Origin: Gordionus sp. m RMFG-2023
Lineage: Eukaryota; Nematomorpha; Gordioida; Chordodea; Parachordodidae
Direction: 5' to 3'
Length of the DNA: 64,000 nt
Assembly (NCBI RefSeq): GCF_954871325.1
Contig: NC_088778.1
Coordinates: forward strand, 34,298,730 to 34,362,729
Positions within the stretch are counted from its first letter, which is position 1; each line of letters begins with the position of its first letter. Both the position numbers and the translations under genes were made by a program. Positions 61,101 through 64,000 of this stretch are shown here, piece after piece. A model generated the notes under the pieces. That model saw only the letters and a list, made by a program, of their open reading frames with translations, had not been told where the DNA came from and searched no databases.

Positions 61101-63491
61101 AATAAAACTTCGATTCTTTCCATCTCCAAAAGATTTCTAGAATTTTCATATATTATAAATTTGTTCTAATTTTTTTTTTGAAAAGTTACAAAACCTTCTT
61201 TAAGCAAATCACGCCACAACCCCTTATGGTAGGAGCAGGCGAAAAATTTTTCAAGCGAAGTAACAAGGAAAGTCGGCCAAGCCATAAGCTAAATCACCTG
61301 GTTTACGCTTCCTCGGGCACTCACTTCAAATCGCCTACTCCTACTCCAAACTTTAACTCCTCTAACGGGAATTTCACGCCTACTTCTATCGTCAATGGCA
61401 TGGAAGAAGGGACTATTCCGGCTGATAAGTTGGATACCTTTTCGACCTCGCCACTCCCTCCTACTCTATGCATGCCCTCACAAATCGTTTCTACCACTCA
61501 ATGTATTATATCAATTAACATGCATTTTACATTTACATTTTATATGTATGTTATAGTCAAATCATCTAATTTCGATTCGCATTGTCTGATTTAAATCTTA
61601 GTCGTGATTTACAAGTTCGTGATCAAATTATCTGATTTATAGTATAGGTATTCTACACATGGTGGAATATTAAAATTTAAATAATTTAATTTTTCTGAAA
61701 TATATTCCAACATATATAGAATACCAATTATATCTTTATTTTAAATATCGTTTAACCTTTCTTATGACATAAAACGATATAAAAAATAACCATAATTATA
61801 ACTTCAATATAACATTAGTTCTGATATTATATATTTATTATTTAATAAAATAAAAATGTAAAAGTTTAAATAAACATAACATTTCGTTTAAAATTCGTCT
61901 TAAACCATTTATGCAAAGTGTTAGAGCATTCCAATTATCTAACAACTATACTGACTAATATTTATATTTAATTTTTCACTAAATAGTGAACTGTAATATG
62001 TACATTATATATAAACTAGCCTCTGGATTATTTTAAAGCTATTATAAAAATTGATTAGATTTATATATGAGAATTAAAATTAACTAAATCGTTTGAAATT
62101 TGTCTTAAACCATTTATACGAAGTGTTAAAACATTTCAATAATCTAACAACTATACTGACTAATATTTATATTTAATTTTTCACTAAATAATTAATTGAT
62201 TTTTAAGCTTATTTTTTTTTCTTTCAAAAATTATTAAAATATAGTCGATACTTCGGCCATGGAAATGGTGGCCTCTCTTGCCTTAGCTCACCTAAAACGC
62301 GCTTCTACCACAGACCCTCATTACCTGGAACTCCCCTCATCATTTTCATATACCCATGGCTACGATAAAGTGGGATTCAAAACGGATTCAAAAACCGAAT
62401 CTGATACTGAAGAGCAATTATCGGAACCGTCGGTTATTGTTAAAAACCGGTCAGTCCGGTCTGTGGGCTCAGAACGGGACAAGCCTCTCAAGAAACGTAG
62501 CAACAACAATAACAATAGTGGAGACTGTTGCAATGAATCAAATTCGTCTAGCTTAGCGGCACCCCCCAGTGTCAGCCCGCCGCCCCCTCCTCTCACTTTA
62601 CCCAATTCTTCGTTGAATATGAATGGCGCCTTGTTTTCTTCAAATAGTATCGTTATCAGTACTTGTAACACCAGTTCCTCCGTTACCTTATCTAAGAATA
62701 CTACCAATACAACCATTCATGCCACGGAAAAAGAAAACAATGTTGATGCAGCCATCGAAAACGTCTTGAAACGAACGGCGAATGCTCCACCCCCTTCGAA
62801 CAATACCCCAAGAATTTCTTGTCCATCGTCACTTACCAACGGTGGATACCCTTTAATAGGCATGCAGACCGATTACCACCATGGCCAAAATTTTTACAAT
62901 GGGGTCTCTTTGCCTGGGGCAAATTATTATTCACTTCCCCACAATACTAATCATTCAATCAACACCGTCAACTATCACTTGAGCAACCATTTAAATCATC
63001 ACAATATCGGAAACCCCAATTCATGCAACCCCTCCTCGAATAACCAGATTCGTTACCCAACCCGAAATATTCACCACGGCCCACCTCCTCCCTCCTTTTT
63101 AATGTACAAGCCTCCTTTGCCTCAAGCGATTTCTTCCGGCTCCGCCAACAGTAAATATCACTTACCCTATGCCGCCTCCGATAATGCTAATTTCCAAATG
63201 TACAATTATAACAACAGTAATAGTGGGAGTGTTCACCATTACCCCAATACCCTGGACTACAACAGTTTTACTAACCTGAATAACTTTAGCGGCTCTTTAT
63301 CCAACAATAACCATTCTACGCCCAACAGTTCATTCATGTTTTTTCCGCCCTCCATGGTCTCCCCCGGAAATAACACAAAACCTGGAATAGTCCCGCCCTT
63401 TAATGGCGGATTAGAAGGAATCGTTCATAAGTATAAAACGCTGGAACCATTGCAATCACAGCATTCTCAAAATTTAAGTACAATTAATTAA
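40108..63491 (+). CDS. DOT1L: DOT1L orthologue, histone H3-K79 methyltransferase, 5' end missing, with internal ARID4-type Tudor domain
   Basis: This nuclear enzyme uses S-adenosylmethionine to methylate H3 Lys79 on nucleosomes. I rebuilt 26 exons, all GT-AG and phase-consistent: 40108-40182, 44996-45059, 47000-47137, 47657-47747, 47884-48041, 48164-48296, 48777-48845, 49020-49126, 49886-49918, 50582-50753, 51195-51633, 51724-52081, 52271-52414, 53129-53191, 53304-53397, 53530-53639, 53747-53996, 54594-54851, 56023-56222, 56819-57725, 57888-58207, 58935-59064, 59556-59755, 60320-60372, 61186-61502, 62245-63491. They give 2042 residues; about 40 N-terminal residues are not found. Catalytic landmarks: YGETS (94-98), DLGSG (119-123), VGIEK (Glu144), GDF (Asp180), VNNFAF (198-203), FSWTQSPVPYY (260-270). 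Then come a Lys/His-rich stretch (292-307), an ARID4-like Tudor (about 631-745), a coiled coil (about 919-1040) and a Ser/Asn-rich tail. Human DOT1L is about 1540 residues, so this one is longer. Confidence 0.9.
40246..41050. repeat. Four diverged tandem units of about 180-226 bp in a DOT1L intron
   Basis: The units share the order TTCC(T)AGATxCC, CTCTTCC(C)AAATGAT with a C-run, CAACAACTTTATTT, TCTAAAAT(G/T)(T/A)AAAGG and ATGATAGG. The last two (period 205, at 40666 and 40871) are almost identical; the earlier two are diverged. The array grows by local duplication. Confidence 0.85.
41655..41995. mobile_element. Palindromic MITE with facing CCGCCATTTTG motifs, copy B
   Basis: The diverged partner of 32741-33065, with the same order: AATACCTACACAGACTGC, AAATCAGCTGGACCCGCCATTTTG, CAAAATGGCGTCACCAGCTG, and GGTATTATATATCATT. 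It lies in the large DOT1L intron. Confidence 0.6.
42024..43774. other. Intronic DNA of DOT1L, nothing assigned
   Basis: Part of the intron 40183-44995. It has GC-richer patches of the CCCGGGTTT type around 42590-42725 but no exon with correct phase. Confidence 0.4.
43777..43884. repeat. Tandem duplication, two 54-bp units with CACGTG
   Basis: ATCACGCTTAACACGTGATA, GAAGCGCGTAATGG and TTGTGGTAGCTGC occur twice, 54 bases apart. Each unit holds a near-palindrome around CACGTG. Confidence 0.9.
45060..46999. other. Intron of DOT1L with two long poly(G) runs
   Basis: No exon. Runs of 13 G (46158-46170) and 16 G (46341-46356) lie 170 bases apart. Otherwise AT-rich. Confidence 0.6.
49386..49481. 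mobile_element. 96-bp MITE with perfect CAGAGACCTGCA ends, GC core
   Basis: Perfect 12-bp inverted ends CAGAGACCTGCA / TGCAGGTCTCTG enclose the GC block CCCAGCCCGGCCCGG. It is a compact relative of 11095-11443. The flanking 8-mers do not match. Confidence 0.7.
50227..50395. repeat. Three tandem 68-69-bp units that include telomere-like CCCTAA
   Basis: Units begin at 50227, 50296 and 50364 with GGTCTTGTTTTATCGCTAA. Each continues with one to three CCCTAA/CCCCAA units, and the first two then carry GAAATGA(T/C)ACTTTCCTCAACC. The array lies in the DOT1L intron 49919-50581. Confidence 0.85.
50582..52081 (+). other. DOT1L: DOT1L Lys/His-rich region and Ser-rich linker exons
   Basis: Three exons. 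The first begins ETKKTHHHHKHHKKHKP, at the place where human DOT1L has its Lys-rich DNA/nucleosome-binding segment; here half the basic residues are His. Ser-rich sequence and a second basic patch follow (51362-51570, several KK/KR/RK pairs), then an acidic patch MEIQDMEIEEEFEP. No fold is recognised. The last exon may end at 52081 or, equally in phase, at 52072. Confidence 0.75.
52271..53639 (+). other. DOT1L: ARID4-type hybrid Tudor domain exons inside DOT1L
   Basis: Four consecutive exons (52271-52414, 53129-53191, 53304-53397, 53530-53639) encode about 115 residues that align without large gaps to the N-terminal Tudor domain of ARID4A/ARID4B. FIEGTKVIIENDGPCKAKI corresponds to [36 protein letters not shown] corresponds to QDDHIKGPLKVGAIVEV. 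EKISDHSDYTIELADGRDKK corresponds to [20 protein letters not shown], and VKRSAI to LRRSSL. In ARID4 proteins this hybrid Tudor domain binds double-stranded DNA. One key aromatic (ASWYT) is lost here (HSDYT). No ARID or chromo-barrel domain follows; the next exons are linker and the DOT1L coiled coil. The first exon starts with ATG, so an alternative promoter or nested transcript is possible. The homology was judged by eye from remembered ARID4 sequences. Confidence 0.75.
52652..52893. mobile_element. MITE with 30-bp inverted ends TCGTCGGYCTAGAATTGGAG
   Basis: The left end, TCGTCGGTCTAGAATTGGAG followed by TGCTCCCACT, faces a right end whose complement is TCGTCGGCCTAGAATTGGAG followed by TGATCCACTT. 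The element is 242 bp with no coding capacity and lies in the first intron within the Tudor exons. The superfamily was not determined. Confidence 0.7.
53747..54851 (+). other. DOT1L: DOT1L linker exons after the Tudor domain
   Basis: Two exons. The first ends in a basic patch (AKKGKKRKGG) that fits a nuclear-localisation signal. The second contains VFKVVKPAGMDGEQFRVIKE and leads directly into the coiled-coil exons. No known fold. Confidence 0.7.
54852..56022. other. DOT1L intron, nothing assigned
   Basis: AT-rich, with no repeats or exons recognised. Confidence 0.5.
56023..56983 (+). other. DOT1L: DOT1L coiled-coil region (expected AF10-family binding site)
   Basis: The exon 56023-56222 and the start of 56819-57725 encode heptad-rich sequence: LFQDWFSLYGTL aligns with human LFYLQFLKFAEY, TAKNQGLYNKI with KEKNAQLLGAA, and NKLDSSI with QKLDELGV; TTKNRELKDRI follows. 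In human DOT1L this coil binds the AF10/AF17 octapeptide-motif leucine zipper. Its presence downstream of the Tudor exons is the best evidence that the Tudor exons lie within DOT1L and not in a separate gene. Confidence 0.7.
60538..61091. mobile_element. hAT-like MITE with TAGAGCTGCACCGAT ends
   Basis: The left end TAGAGCTGCACCGATCCG faces ATATCGGTGCAGCCCTA on the right. The TAGRG terminus fits hAT elements. About 554 bp, non-coding. No matching target duplication. It sits in the DOT1L intron 60373-61185. Confidence 0.6.
61880..62190. repeat. Two copies of a roughly 110-bp segment, 205 bp apart, in a DOT1L intron
   Basis: GTCTTAAACCATTTAT, the variable GTTAxAxCATT block, CTAACAACTATACTGACTAA and TATTTAATTTTTCACTAAAT occur twice (near 61897 and 62102) in the same orientation. 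Confidence 0.85.
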
Positions 63492-63655
63492 TCTTCAATA
63501 TGAATTAGATCAAAAACTTGAAAATACATTGTAAAACATTAAAATATTCTATATTTTATTATAACAAGATGCCGTTTTAAATATAACTCCTCAGTTGATC
63601 CCATCGCATCACAAAAAATAATCTAGGAATTTCATCTTAAAACGATTTTTCCTCA

Positions 63656-63774
63656 AATAAATATATCATCATAACAATTGATCAGAGTTGGGTTATACGA
63701 TTATTTTAATTACTTTTAAATATTGTGTTGGTGGTTTGTACATATTATATAATTTTTATATAGAATTAAATAAA
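63656..63774 (+). terminator. Polyadenylation signals after DOT1L
   Basis: AATAAA occurs at 63656-63661 and again at 63769-63774, 165 and 278 bases after the stop codon. Either could serve. The AT-rich context makes chance matches common. Confidence 0.4.
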
Positions 63775-64000
63775 TTAATTATATAATCTAAAAAAGTTAT
63801 TTTTGTCTCAATTTTTTTTCTACCATATTTCGTAATTTTTAAAAGTGAAGTAAATTTACTTTATTTAATTATGTTGATTATAATGTACATATGCAAACAT
63901 TTAAAAAATAATAATATCATATTTACACATGTAATAATAATATTTAATATTATTAAGAAAATATATCTTAAAACATAAAATAAAAAATGTACGAAAATTT

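Larger units (their letters stand above)
56984..63491 (+). other. DOT1L: DOT1L low-complexity C-terminal tail exons
   Basis: Seven exons (rest of 56819-57725, then 57888-58207 to 62245-63491) encode Ser, Asn and Pro-rich, probably disordered sequence with Asn runs and Pro-rich spots (PPSVSPPPPPLTLP). Vertebrate DOT1L has an equally long disordered tail carrying the AF9/ENL binding sites; I could not pick out that short motif with certainty. The end is the TAA at 63489-63491. All junction phases agree. Confidence 0.72.

Noticed and set aside
62360-62716. 118-codon minus-strand frame
   Set aside because: Antisense to the last DOT1L exon; Leu/Val runs come from Asn/Ser-rich codons read backwards.

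Overview
The window looks like AT-rich nuclear DNA from an invertebrate animal. It has spliced genes with GT-AG introns, intronless seven-helix receptor genes, many short hAT-type transposon relics and interstitial TTAGGG telomere-like arrays. TTAGGG repeats argue mildly against insects and nematodes, but I cannot name the phylum. I saw no rRNA, no convincing tRNA, no CRISPR, and no retroviral, LTR or Polinton-like element.

From 1 to 16 kb there are three diverged members of one intronless receptor family, at 1415-2461 (+), 7882-8859 (-) and 14724-15734 (-). All three have the rhodopsin-like fold landmarks but have lost the Arg of the DRY motif. Between them lie microsatellites, telomere-like arrays, hAT-like MITEs and a candidate unidentified spliced gene near 4.7-6.3 kb.

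From 17 to 30 kb the DNA is mostly transposon-derived. It holds a decayed KIAA1586-like hAT transposase (about 17.3-18.8 kb), a second decayed hAT element (about 20.8-24.5 kb), and a 1.1-kb non-autonomous hAT element with a perfect 8-bp target duplication (25146-26260). Very AT-rich spacer and a TTTC microsatellite follow. From 30.7 to 40 kb the sequence is patchily CpG-rich, with a CCAAT cluster and MITEs, but no exon there could be assigned.

From 40.1 to 63.5 kb one large + strand gene can be rebuilt from 26 consecutive phase-compatible exons. It is the orthologue of DOT1L, the histone H3 lysine-79 methyltransferase. The catalytic domain is complete apart from a missing N-terminal exon. It is followed by a Lys/His-rich stretch, long Ser/Asn-rich linkers, a coiled coil alignable with the DOT1L AF10-binding coil, and a low-complexity tail. 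Between the catalytic domain and the coil, four in-phase exons (52271-53639) encode a domain that matches the N-terminal hybrid Tudor domain of ARID4A/ARID4B. I know of no DOT1L with this domain, so this apparent DOT1L-ARID4 fusion is the main discovery candidate.

Throughout the window, poly(G)/poly(C) runs of 10-16 bases occur far more often than expected in such AT-rich DNA.
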